Shown in pieces: positions 1-5,324 of a DNA stretch of 5,422 bases. Origin of the DNA: Planctomycetota bacterium (GTDB lineage Bacteria; Planctomycetota; Phycisphaerae; WQYP01); contig JAKAZF010000235.1 of the NCBI GenBank assembly GCA_021826605.1, positions 1 to 5,422 of the forward strand, in the 5' to 3' direction. The notes below the pieces were generated by a model that was given only the letters and a program-made list of their open reading frames with translations, was not told the DNA's origin and did not search any database. Every line of letters begins with the position of its first letter. Within the stretch, counting starts at the first letter, position 1. The position numbers were made by a program, and so were the translations under genes.

Positions 1-69
1 AATCGTGGTCAATGGCTTTTCTCTATTAATGTTCGCCACCGCAGCGGCCCGGGAGATCGGCTTTTGCAT
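1..69 (-). CDS. Possible 5' end of an unrecognised gene (runs off the left edge)
   Basis: An ATG at 69 on the minus strand opens 23 codons (begins MQKPISRAAA) without a stop to the window edge. It lies 107 nt downstream of the nusG-like stop and in the same direction, so it would be the next gene of that transcript. The only Shine-Dalgarno-like stretch (GGAG, complement of 85-88) is about 15 nt from the ATG, which is too far to be convincing. No domain can be recognised in so short a piece. Specialised NusG paralogues often head polysaccharide loci, so a surface-polysaccharide gene would fit, but that is inference only. The frame may be open by chance. Confidence 0.25.
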   Translation of the reverse strand, partial: MQKPISRAAAVANINREKPLTTI

Positions 70-176
70 TAAATTTGGCCAAAGCTCCGCTATTGTCGCT
101 TGCGCGGATTTTTAGCGCGAAGGGATCAGGGGACTATTTTCCCCGAGTTTGCGGCGGCGCTTTTATATCGGCAGCT

Positions 177-854
177 TTACGCCGCCCGAACGCCACCCGT
201 ATTGCTTGCAGCTACTGCCGGCATCTCTTCGAGGATCGCCAGCAAGTCGGTATCAACCTCAACACTGATCGCCTGGCCCAGGATTTCAACCTGCAAAATC
301 AGACGATCCATTTTCAGTCGGCTTTCCACTACGCCCCGCACACCCTGCAGCGGACCTGATTTTACCTCAACACGTACCCCCGCCACAAGCTGCGGATGCC
401 GATCAAAGGGCGACTGGGCTTCCAAGGCCCGCGCCAGGCTGCGAAGTTCCTCTTCTATTCGGGCTTGGTCAAATACTGGAATGATGCGAACCAGCCGATT
501 GGTCCGATCGGCTGCATACGCCTCTTGAATGGCACTGCGAACAAAAACATAGCCCGGAAAAAGCGGCAGTTCAGATTTTACTTTGCGTTTGCCGTAATAG
601 GTGGTTTTCGCCACCAGCGGCAGCAGATATTCGATCTGGCGGTCGCGGAAAAAATCGCACACCACTTTTTCCTGACGGCTTTTAGTCTGTAATACAAACC
701 ATTTCCGCACATCCCCAGTGCTAATTCCGGCCCCGACAACATCAACAACACCCGCGACAGGAACTACGGCGGAACCGGCTGCCGATAATCCAATTTCCGG
801 ACATTCCAGGCGCGGCACATTCTCATGTCCTTTTGCAGAGGGTGTTTCTGTCAT
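177..854 (-). CDS. NusG/UpxY-like specialised transcription antitermination factor
   Basis: A NusG paralogue, expected to bind elongating RNA polymerase and help it read through a long operon, typically a capsule or exopolysaccharide cluster (UpxY, RfaH and LoaP type). Numbering from the ATG at 854 (225 aa), the NGN domain covers about residues 50-150. It begins RKWFVLQTKSRQEK and holds the family hallmark LFPGYVFVR at about 98-106. A KOW domain follows at about 157-212 (VAGVRVEVKSGPLQGVRGVV). The N-terminal ~48 residues are low-complexity, rich in Ala/Gly/Val, and are not part of the usual NusG fold. The frame can be extended upstream to a TTG at 872, but the ATG has GGGG six nt ahead (complement of 861-864) and is preferred. 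It lacks the secE/rplK neighbours of housekeeping nusG, which supports a specialised role. Its target operon would lie to the left of the window. Confidence 0.88.
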   Translation of the reverse strand: MTETPSAKGHENVPRLECPEIGLSAAGSAVVPVAGVVDVVGAGISTGDVRKWFVLQTKSRQEKVVCDFFRDRQIEYLLPLVAKTTYYGKRKVKSELPLFPGYVFVRSAIQEAYAADRTNRLVRIIPVFDQARIEEELRSLARALEAQSPFDRHPQLVAGVRVEVKSGPLQGVRGVVESRLKMDRLILQVEILGQAISVEVDTDLLAILEEMPAVAASNTGGVRAA

Positions 855-1110
855 ATTCTGCCCCGTTACCAATCTTCAGCGTTTATCCAGCCCTTAAGAC
901 ATTCCCTGTTCACTTTCGCCTGCATGGCGTAATGCCCTTACTTATAGGCTTCGCTGATGTATTCGGACATTCACACCGCGTGCCTTTAACTTTATCGGTT
1001 CGCGTTGGGCATAAAAATCACCAATTTCGGACCGTTATCCGCAGTGATTTACCGGACTTGGACCATCATTATGGCCGTTGGACCCCAACCGCACCGTCAT
1101 ACCCCACACT

Positions 1111-1147
1111 GGAATTCTCTGGGATACCGAAAATTCCACACTTTCGG
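1111..1147 (-). repeat. Two overlapping, mutually exclusive small hairpins
   Basis: GGAATT (1111-1116) can pair with AATTCC (1132-1137), and CCGAAA (1127-1132) can pair with TTTCGG (1142-1147). Both stems are six perfect base pairs, and they share base 1132 and interleave, so only one can form unless they make a pseudoknot. They sit upstream of the nusG-like gene on its strand. The stems are short enough to be chance, and no U-tract follows. Confidence 0.2.
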
Positions 1148-1237
1148 CTCAAACATCCTTGCTCTCCAAGCTACTGTCTCGTCCAAACCCGGCTTCCATC
1201 TCTGGTGGCAGCCCAATTACTGACTATATGATACCAA

Positions 1238-1250
1238 ACCGGCACCCGGT
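1238..1250. repeat. Perfect 5-bp hairpin with 3-nt loop
   Basis: ACCGG and CCGGT flank a CAC loop. On the minus strand it is followed by TTTGG rather than a real U-tract, so it is at best a weak terminator about 84 nt after the orphan STAS stop codon. Confidence 0.2.
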
Positions 1251-1333
1251 AAACCAACCTCGGCCCGGCGAAACCTGGGGCGATCACATCCATCACCTAT
1301 CAGGAATTAGCTCCCGATGAAACTCATCTTCGA

Positions 1334-1957
1334 CTAACGTCCTCTGGGTGCATCTTCAAAATGACTCCACCCGGCGGCTCTCACGGTCGAAGGCTCTCGG
1401 TTACAGCCCACGGCAACATGCCACTGACAATAACCAAACCACGCATCCATGGGCCAGGGCCAGCGTCCGAGATTGGCTTGCCGCTGCGTTCCGAAGGTCA
1501 ACCAGACGCCCAGGCCACTTCTACCGGCGTATGACCGATGAACAGATCCGGTACGGAACCCGATTTGCCCACCACATTCACGGGGACTTGACAGCCCACA
1601 CGATATTTTCCGCAGGCAACCCAGGCCGTCGTTAATTTTCACAACTTCGCCCACCTCAGGAATTCGAAATCGCAGTTTGATCATCGCCACGGTCGCGCAG
1701 GAGTGGATTCCGGTAATGATGGTTTGAGGTCCGCGCACTTTCAGCATATCGGATAAGGCGATATTCCGCAGCCTGTTGATGGCCCATGAGCTCATCACAT
1801 CCAGTTCTGTCACATCCAGCAGCACACCATCACAGCGATATTGTCGCGCGCGAAAATCCAGTTCGTAGCCCAGTTGTTTCCAGTCCAGGTCACTGACGCC
1901 GCACTGCGTGCGGGCCAGCAGCAGGCTTCCTTTTTTGAAAATGGAAATGCGCATCAT
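1334..1957 (-). CDS. Orphan, diverged RsbS-like STAS-domain protein with unrelated C-terminal tail
   Basis: Residues 2 to about 117 align along their length with the RsbS encoded at 3793-4314. The shared order includes MRISIFKKG against MRVPILKQG, LLDVTELDV against IIDVTVLDV, MLKVRGPQTIITGI against MLKLRGAHTVIVGI, and VAMIKL against FAMVQL. RsbS proteins scaffold the stressosome and are phosphorylated on a Ser following Asp. Here the loop reads VMSSW instead of VIDSF, so the Asp is lost although a Ser remains (S57). Two residues (SD) are also inserted before MLK. After about residue 118 the remaining ~90 residues are Trp/Arg/Gly/Cys-rich and match nothing I know. They look like read-through of a former stop or a frameshift. 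The ATG at 1957 is chosen for its AAGGA five nt upstream; a second ATG follows at 1954. It stands alone, divergent from the rsb operon. It may be a decaying paralogue or a protein that no longer accepts phosphate. Confidence 0.6.
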   Translation of the reverse strand: MMRISIFKKGSLLLARTQCGVSDLDWKQLGYELDFRARQYRCDGVLLDVTELDVMSSWAINRLRNIALSDMLKVRGPQTIITGIHSCATVAMIKLRFRIPEVGEVVKINDGLGCLRKISCGLSSPRECGGQIGFRTGSVHRSYAGRSGLGVWLTFGTQRQANLGRWPWPMDAWFGYCQWHVAVGCNREPSTVRAAGWSHFEDAPRGR

Positions 1958-1962
1958 AAAAA

Positions 1963-1967
1963 TCCTT
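1963..1967 (-). promoter_or_regulatory. Ribosome binding site of the orphan STAS gene
   Basis: AAGGA followed by five T and then two tandem ATG codons. It sets the start at 1957 (or 1954) and excludes the upstream in-frame extension to 2005, which would lie in the terminator region. Confidence 0.55.
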
Positions 1968-2000
1968 TTTAATTCACGCAACAAGGGTCTTGCGGCGCAT

Positions 2001-2056
2001 AACAAACAATAAAAGGCCGGGTGTCAGCGATGCACGCAGTCTGCTGACACCCGGCT
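2001..2056 (-). terminator. Strong intrinsic terminator, minus strand
   Basis: A perfect 13-bp stem (2016-2028 with 2043-2055, GCCGGGTGTCAGC and its complement) encloses a 14-nt loop. On the minus strand it is followed at once by TTTTATTGTTTGTT. Orientation is clear because the plus-strand side has no U-tract. It lies 45 nt after the stop of the upstream PEP-CTERM frame (2101), inside the coding frame of the PEP-CTERM tail, and about 45 nt before the orphan STAS start. It could end the remnant gene's transcript or attenuate transcription into the STAS gene. Confidence 0.75.
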
Positions 2057-2303
2057 CGGGACGCTGAACCGTATACGAAAGCTCCACCGTAAATATCCGG
2101 TCATCCGCATTCCCGCCCAAAAGCCCCACGCCCCCGCCGGCGGGGGAATGAGGCCCGGCCAAAGCTGATACCATTATTGACAGAGGTAAGCACACCCACC
2201 TGATCGCTGGTTGGGCCATCATGACCAATGAGGCTCCCAGCGCCTTGAAAGCAGTTGATTTTATAGAACCCGCCCCAGTCCCGGGTCCGCGGAAAACTTT
2301 TTG

Positions 2304-2327
2304 CGGCTGTTTCGCCGGCTGTTTCGC
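2304..2327. repeat. Perfect 12-bp tandem duplication
   Basis: CGGCTGTTTCGC occurs twice back to back (2304-2315 and 2316-2327). On the minus strand it falls in the start of the PEP-CTERM remnant's open frame, where it encodes the repeated ETAG/ETAA. It looks like slippage in DNA not under coding constraint. Confidence 0.6.
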
Positions 2328-2337
2328 GCGTTAACAA

Positions 2338-2481
2338 GCCGGCTCAATGGCAACCGCAGCGATCCTACTCAGAGCGTATGCGGTCTTCAGAGCATCTGAG
2401 CTGCAAAAGTAGATGCAAGCCGCGTGCCACCGATAAAAAGCTGATTTATTCACGGAAAATGCGGATGGCTCTGCCTCGGAC
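2338..2481. other. Gene-free segment ahead of a plus-strand terminator; possible small RNA
   Basis: No recognisable gene on either strand. The longest minus-strand frame (2331-2585) has no motif. A short plus-strand frame from ATG 2347 stops after about 20 codons. CTCAGAGC (2368-2375) can pair with GC and TCTGAG (2392-2400) around one bulged A to form a hairpin. Because a strong plus-strand terminator follows, some plus-strand transcript probably ends here, and a small RNA is one explanation. I find no clear promoter for it. Confidence 0.25.
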
Positions 2482-2526
2482 ACCCGACATGTTGTCGCAG
2501 TAGCGGCCACAATGTCGGGTATTTTT
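2482..2526 (+). terminator. Intrinsic terminator, plus strand, with no obvious gene before it
   Basis: ACCCGACAT (2482-2490) pairs with ATGTCGGGT (2512-2520). The stem continues inward through GTTGTCGC and GCGGCCAC with one bulged A, one mismatch and one G-U pair, closing on an AGTA tetraloop. ATTTTT (2521-2526) follows on the plus strand. It would shield the rsb operon from transcription arriving from the left. The transcript it serves is not identified. Confidence 0.7.
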
Positions 2527-2584
2527 GACCTGTGGGCGGCCGGGTTAAGAGCCAATCGAGACGCAGGGATCGACACACATATCA

Positions 2585-2590
2585 TATAAT
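2585..2590 (+). promoter_or_regulatory. Candidate distal -10 element for the rsb operon
   Basis: A perfect TATAAT lies in an AT-rich block downstream of the terminator at 2482-2526. No good -35 is found at 16-18 nt. The nearest candidates (TCGAGA at 2556, TCGACA at 2570) are badly spaced, although TCGAGA is 18 nt from the overlapping TATCAT at 2580. Use of this site would give a leader of about 245 nt. Confidence 0.35.
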
Positions 2591-2741
2591 ATTCATATGG
2601 TTATAACCTTAACTGTACGTCTAATGCCCATCCAAAGAAAGACACCCGCGCATTGGGCTCAACACACGCACCATGAGGCTCCCCGCCCGAGACAAAAGTG
2701 GCAGAACCAGAAAAAGTGGTGCGTTATGGGGTATCCACCTA

Positions 2742-2770
2742 CTGGCGGGACCAACTGGCCGAATTATAAT
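2742..2770 (+). promoter_or_regulatory. Candidate proximal promoter of the rsb operon
   Basis: TATAAT at 2765-2770 with a poor -35 (CTGGCG, 2742-2747) at 17 nt. Transcription from here would start near 2777 and give a leader of about 67 nt containing the 2798-2817 hairpin. Confidence 0.35.
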
Positions 2771-2797
2771 GTCCTTGAGCCGGAGTAACTTAACAGG

Positions 2798-2817
2798 GGC
2801 AACCCGCGCAGGGTGCC
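2798..2817 (+). promoter_or_regulatory. Small hairpin before the rsbR ribosome binding site
   Basis: GGC-A-ACCC (2798-2805) pairs with GGGTGCC (2811-2817) around a GCGCA loop, seven pairs with one bulged A. It ends 15 nt before AAGGAGG. It does not cover the ribosome site, so any regulatory role is speculative. Confidence 0.3.
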
Positions 2818-2832
2818 GAAACAAAATATGCC

Positions 2833-2839
2833 AAGGAGG
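2833..2839 (+). promoter_or_regulatory. Ribosome binding site of rsbR
   Basis: AAGGAGG, a near-perfect Shine-Dalgarno sequence, four nt before the ATG at 2844. It fixes the start there rather than at the upstream in-frame ATG at 2673. Confidence 0.8.
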
Positions 2840-2843
2840 CCAG

Positions 2844-3812
2844 ATGAAACGGTTAGCCCAAAAGAAAGTTCAGATAGTTGGTTCAACGCAAAATCCTGGG
2901 ATGCAGCCCGTGGCGTTGGAAGATAAAGCAAATGAAGTGCTGCTGCGGCAGCTTGTTGCACACCTTCGCCAGAACCGAACACAATTGCGCGAAGAGTGGG
3001 CCAGCCACATTACAGAAGCGGAATTGCTGACCTCCATGAGCAAAGACGAAATCTTCACGGAGGCCACGAGCGTCTATGATAACTACGTGGCGGTGCTCGA
3101 AACCGGAAGTGTGGAGGCTCTGCAGGCCTATGCGCGAAATCTCTCCGAGCGTATTATTCCGCGGGGCGTGGAAACTCACGAAGTCGTGGGAATCGTGCTT
3201 TTATTGCGTGATACACTGGCGCGGTCTCTTTTCAAGAAATACCAGAGTGATTTTAACCTTCTGAACATGGTGTTAGATGCTTATGAACCGGCGGCCAACC
3301 GAATCGCCAACACCGTGGCTGTGAGCTTTGTGCAGGAGCGCGAAAGAATCATCCGTCAGCAGGAGGAAGCGATCCGTGAATTGTCCACGCCGGTGCTTCA
3401 GGTGCGTGAACGGCTCCTGATCCTTCCCATTATCGGCGTCATCGATACGCAGCGCGCCCGGCAATTAACCGAACAATTATTACGCGGGATCCGGGACAAT
3501 CGCGCCAAAGTGGTGGTCGTGGATATCACGGGTGTACCGACGATTGACTCAAAGGTCGCCAACCATCTTGTGCAAACCGTTGAAGCATCGCGGCTCATGG
3601 GAGCCAGCGTCATTATTACCGGCCTGTCTTCAGAAATAGCGCAAACATTAGTTACAATCGGCGTGGATCTAAGCAAGGTCAATGCGGTCGGGGATCTCCA
3701 GGGAGGTATCGAAGAAGCCGAGCGGCTCCTGGGATACGAAGTCCTTCGCGATACGCAGTCTGCGAGTCAGGACGGTCAAGTTAGGGGAAGGCATGCGGGT
3801 ACCAATTCTTAA
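2844..3812 (+). CDS. rsbR: RsbR-type stressosome sensor/scaffold protein (RsbT co-antagonist)
   Basis: 322 aa, cytoplasmic. Residues about 32-165 form an all-helical N-terminal sensor domain of the RsbRD type (LLRQLVAHLRQNRTQLREEW at its start), thought to sense stress. A linker helix (FVQERERIIRQQEEAIREL, 162-180) leads into STPVLQVRERLLILPIIG and a STAS domain, about 183-297. Family members build the stressosome core with RsbS, sequester RsbT, and are phosphorylated by RsbT on the STAS domain. Candidate acceptors are S236 after D235 (PTIDSKVAN) and T268 in SEIAQTLV. In the Bacillus RsbR group the first site is usually Thr, so Ser here is a small departure. The last 20 nt overlap rsbS, implying translational coupling. 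The tail after residue 300 is polar and probably disordered. Confidence 0.93.
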   Translation: MKRLAQKKVQIVGSTQNPGMQPVALEDKANEVLLRQLVAHLRQNRTQLREEWASHITEAELLTSMSKDEIFTEATSVYDNYVAVLETGSVEALQAYARNLSERIIPRGVETHEVVGIVLLLRDTLARSLFKKYQSDFNLLNMVLDAYEPAANRIANTVAVSFVQERERIIRQQEEAIRELSTPVLQVRERLLILPIIGVIDTQRARQLTEQLLRGIRDNRAKVVVVDITGVPTIDSKVANHLVQTVEASRLMGASVIITGLSSEIAQTLVTIGVDLSKVNAVGDLQGGIEEAERLLGYEVLRDTQSASQDGQVRGRHAGTNS

Positions 3813-4314
3813 GCAGGGCGACTATCTGATCGCAAGCGTACAGTCTGTGCTCTCGGATGATGATCTGCGGCTCTTACGCGATGATCTTGCCGACCGGGTG
3901 GGGCGTTTTCGATCCCGCGGCGTTATTATTGATGTCACCGTATTGGATGTCATTGATTCGTTTGCGACTCGGACATTGCGATCCGTGGCGCACATGCTGA
4001 AATTACGCGGAGCACATACCGTCATCGTGGGCATTCAGCCCGATGTCGCATTCGCGATGGTTCAATTAGGTCTGACGCTGGCCGGTGTGGGCACGGCCCT
4101 GGATTTGGAGGAAGGATTGGAATACCTGAACGGTCGAAGTCACCGCCTGCACGAACATCGCGCCTTTGGTTCGCGCGAAGAGGACCGATTGGGCCACCCC
4201 GTCCGGCCAACACGTCACACGCAGGAACACCATGCTCTGCGGGCGCATGAGGAAGATGAGAAAAAACTCTTTTCTGGCCATGCTTCTCCCAGGAGCCTGG
4301 ACTATGGCCATTGA
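3793..4314 (+). CDS. rsbS: RsbS stressosome STAS protein with a long His-rich C-terminal tail
   Basis: Stressosome core subunit and RsbT antagonist. The STAS domain occupies residues 1 to about 112, from MRVPILKQGDYLIASVQ through GVIIDVTVLDVIDSFATR to LDLEEGLEYL. S56 in VIDSF is the expected target of RsbT, equivalent to Ser59 of Bacillus RsbS; D55 is intact. RsbS proteins usually stop soon after this point (about 115-125 aa), but this one continues to 173 aa. The added ~60 residues are rich in His, Arg and Glu (TRHTQEHHALRAHEEDEKK), look disordered and are not a family feature. The start at 3793 has GGGGAAGG just upstream, inside rsbR. An in-frame ORF opens earlier at 3682, but that part lies in another frame of rsbR. 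Its end overlaps rsbT by 11 nt. Confidence 0.92.
   Translation: MRVPILKQGDYLIASVQSVLSDDDLRLLRDDLADRVGRFRSRGVIIDVTVLDVIDSFATRTLRSVAHMLKLRGAHTVIVGIQPDVAFAMVQLGLTLAGVGTALDLEEGLEYLNGRSHRLHEHRAFGSREEDRLGHPVRPTRHTQEHHALRAHEEDEKKLFSGHASPRSLDYGH
4291..4295 (+). promoter_or_regulatory. Ribosome binding site of rsbT
   Basis: AGGAG, eight nt before the ATG at 4304 and within the rsbS coding sequence. It supports that start over the upstream in-frame ATG codons at 4166, 4232 and 4250. Confidence 0.65.
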
Positions 4315-4705
4315 GTCGCGTGTTCGCATCAGCGATACCGCGGGAATAGTTACAGCCCGGCAGCAGGGCCGTACCTTGGCGCTGGAGCTGGGCTTTGAAG
4401 GGTCCGACCTGACTGTTATCGCGACCGCGATTTCGGAGGTCGCCAGAAATATCCTTGACCATGCCAAATCCGGCGAGGTAATCATCAGTCGGTACCAGCA
4501 TGGCGGGAAACGGGGGATTTGCGTTATTGCCTGCGATACCGGACCCGGCATAGCGGATATTGAACAGGCCATGCAATATGGCTATTCTACCCGTAATGGA
4601 TTGGGAATCGGGCTGCCGGGTGCCAAATTACTGATGGATGAATTCCATATTAAGTCAACTGTAGGACTGGGCACAACAATTACCATGAGGAAGTGGATGC
4701 ATTGA
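4304..4705 (+). CDS. rsbT: RsbT switch serine/threonine kinase
   Basis: 133 aa, the normal RsbT size. A GHKL-fold anti-sigma-like kinase that phosphorylates RsbR and RsbS in the stressosome and, once released, switches on its downstream partner (RsbU in Bacillus). ATP-binding motifs are all visible: the N box AISEVARNILDHA with E45 and N49, the G1 box DTGPGI at 78-83, the G2 region NGLGIGLPGAK at 98-108, and GTTITMRKW at the end. The N-terminal IVTARQQGRTLALELGF is typical of RsbT. The frame stays open upstream to 4166, but those codons overlap the rsbS tail and do not look like RsbT. It starts inside the end of rsbS and is separated from the next gene by one base. Confidence 0.94.
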   Translation: MAIESRVRISDTAGIVTARQQGRTLALELGFEGSDLTVIATAISEVARNILDHAKSGEVIISRYQHGGKRGICVIACDTGPGIADIEQAMQYGYSTRNGLGIGLPGAKLLMDEFHIKSTVGLGTTITMRKWMH

Positions 4706-4706
4706 A

Positions 4707-5321
4707 ATGGTATCAACCTTCCACGCGGCACGTTGGCCGATTGAATTCGCTGCTGCCGGTCATTCAGTGAATGGGGAGACCGTTTCGGGAGACCTGCATT
4801 TTGTGTACCCATCCGCCCACGGCGTGCTGGTGGCCGTGGTCGACGGCATCGGGCATGGTACGGAGGCGGCGGAGGCGGCAGCAATAGCGGCGGCTACCCT
4901 TGAGCAGCAGGTCAATGAATCGGTAACGTCGATGCTTGAAGCCTGCCACGGGCGGTTGAAGGACACCCGCGGAGCGGTCATTACAGTTGCCGCGTTCGAC
5001 GGAAAACGCAGTACCATGGCCTGGGTGGGAGTGGGGAATGTTGAAGGGCGTCTGCTGCGTGCCGATCGTCTGCGCCCAAGCGAACAGTTGGTGCTCGGCG
5101 CGGGCATCGTGGGGTATCGGATGCCGACACTGCGGCCCACTACTACCCGGATTGTCGCTGGAGATGTGCTGATTTTAACGACCGATGGAATTGACAGCGC
5201 CTACAATCCATCGGGTTATTTGGATGAATCGCCGGCGTATGTCGCGGATCATATTCTTCGTCGCTACCGAAAAGGGACGGACGACGCGCTGGTCGTGGCG
5301 GCGCGCTACGCCGGGAGTTAA
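4707..5321 (+). CDS. rsbX: RsbX-like PP2C-family serine phosphatase
   Basis: 204 aa, close to the ~199 aa of Bacillus RsbX. A small single-domain SpoIIE/PP2C-type phosphatase that removes phosphate from RsbS and RsbR and so lets the stressosome recapture RsbT after stress. Metal-binding motifs are in order: SGD at 27-29, VDGIGHG at 45-51 (D46), TTDGID at 158-163 (D160), and GTDDALVVAARY at 190-201 (D192/D193). No sensor or membrane segment is attached, unlike RsbU or RsbP. The ATG comes one base after the rsbT stop. The local ribosome site is weak (GAGGAAG about 14 nt upstream), so it is probably coupled to rsbT translation. Confidence 0.9.
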   Translation: MVSTFHAARWPIEFAAAGHSVNGETVSGDLHFVYPSAHGVLVAVVDGIGHGTEAAEAAAIAAATLEQQVNESVTSMLEACHGRLKDTRGAVITVAAFDGKRSTMAWVGVGNVEGRLLRADRLRPSEQLVLGAGIVGYRMPTLRPTTTRIVAGDVLILTTDGIDSAYNPSGYLDESPAYVADHILRRYRKGTDDALVVAARYAGS

Positions 5322-5324
5322 GTA

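Larger units (their letters stand above)
873..1333. other. 461-nt gene-free stretch: upstream region of the nusG-like gene
   Basis: I see no credible gene here. The open frames on both strands have no recognisable motif, and their composition looks like chance. On the minus strand this is the region upstream of the nusG-like gene and downstream of the orphan STAS gene. TATAAG (complement of 940-945) could be a -10 element about 85 nt before the nusG-like ATG, but I find no good -35. Small inverted repeats are present at 1111-1147 and 1238-1250. No terminator with a clear U-tract separates the STAS gene from the nusG-like gene. Confidence 0.5.
1974..2337 (-). pseudogene. Probable frameshifted 3' remnant of a PEP-CTERM secreted protein
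   Basis: Two overlapping minus-strand frames make one plausible protein end when joined. The upstream frame (stop at 2101) reads GGFYKINCFQG, then DQVGVLTSVNNGISFG and ASFP. The second frame takes over with AGGGVGLLGGNADDRIFTVE, LSYTVQRPEPG, and finishes LLLFVMRRKTLVA. That ending has the PEP-CTERM layout: a Pro-Glu-Pro motif, about 18 residues with a hydrophobic part, then a basic cluster. In family members this tail directs export and exosortase processing. The switch fits a one-base indel in the run of five C at the complement of 2142-2146. No signal peptide or N-terminal part is found; the upstream frame is closed by a stop near 2344 and has only a TTG start. The hydrophobic segment is short and contains Arg, so the tail may be degraded. 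Homology search of the joined translation would decide. Family assignment is inference. Confidence 0.42.
2527..2843 (+). other. Upstream and leader region of the rsb operon
   Basis: No gene is supported in this 317-nt stretch; the rsbR frame stays open upstream to 2673, but that extension lacks a good ribosome site and family similarity. It holds two TATAAT sequences (2585-2590 and 2765-2770), an AT-rich block around 2578-2610, a repeat of ACTGGC at 2741 and 2754, and a small hairpin at 2798-2817 just before the rsbR ribosome binding site. Confidence 0.5.

Noticed and set aside
129..144. Possible terminator after the nusG-like gene (GGGGA/TCCCC)
   Set aside because: Only five base pairs and no U-tract on either strand.
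833..1231. 132-codon plus-strand open frame over the nusG-like start and upstream region
   Set aside because: It overlaps the nusG-like gene antisense, has no domain motif, and two other frames are open over the same stretch, as expected for chance.
2597..2788. 63-codon plus-strand ORF in the rsb leader
   Set aside because: No ribosome binding site, no recognisable motif, and it sits between two candidate -10 elements.
2673..2843. 57-residue N-terminal extension of RsbR
   Set aside because: The near-perfect Shine-Dalgarno at 2833-2839 fits the ATG at 2844, and the extension is unlike RsbR proteins.
4022..4576. Long minus-strand frames opposite rsbS and rsbT
   Set aside because: They are antisense shadows of genes with unmistakable motifs and have no ribosome site or domain.
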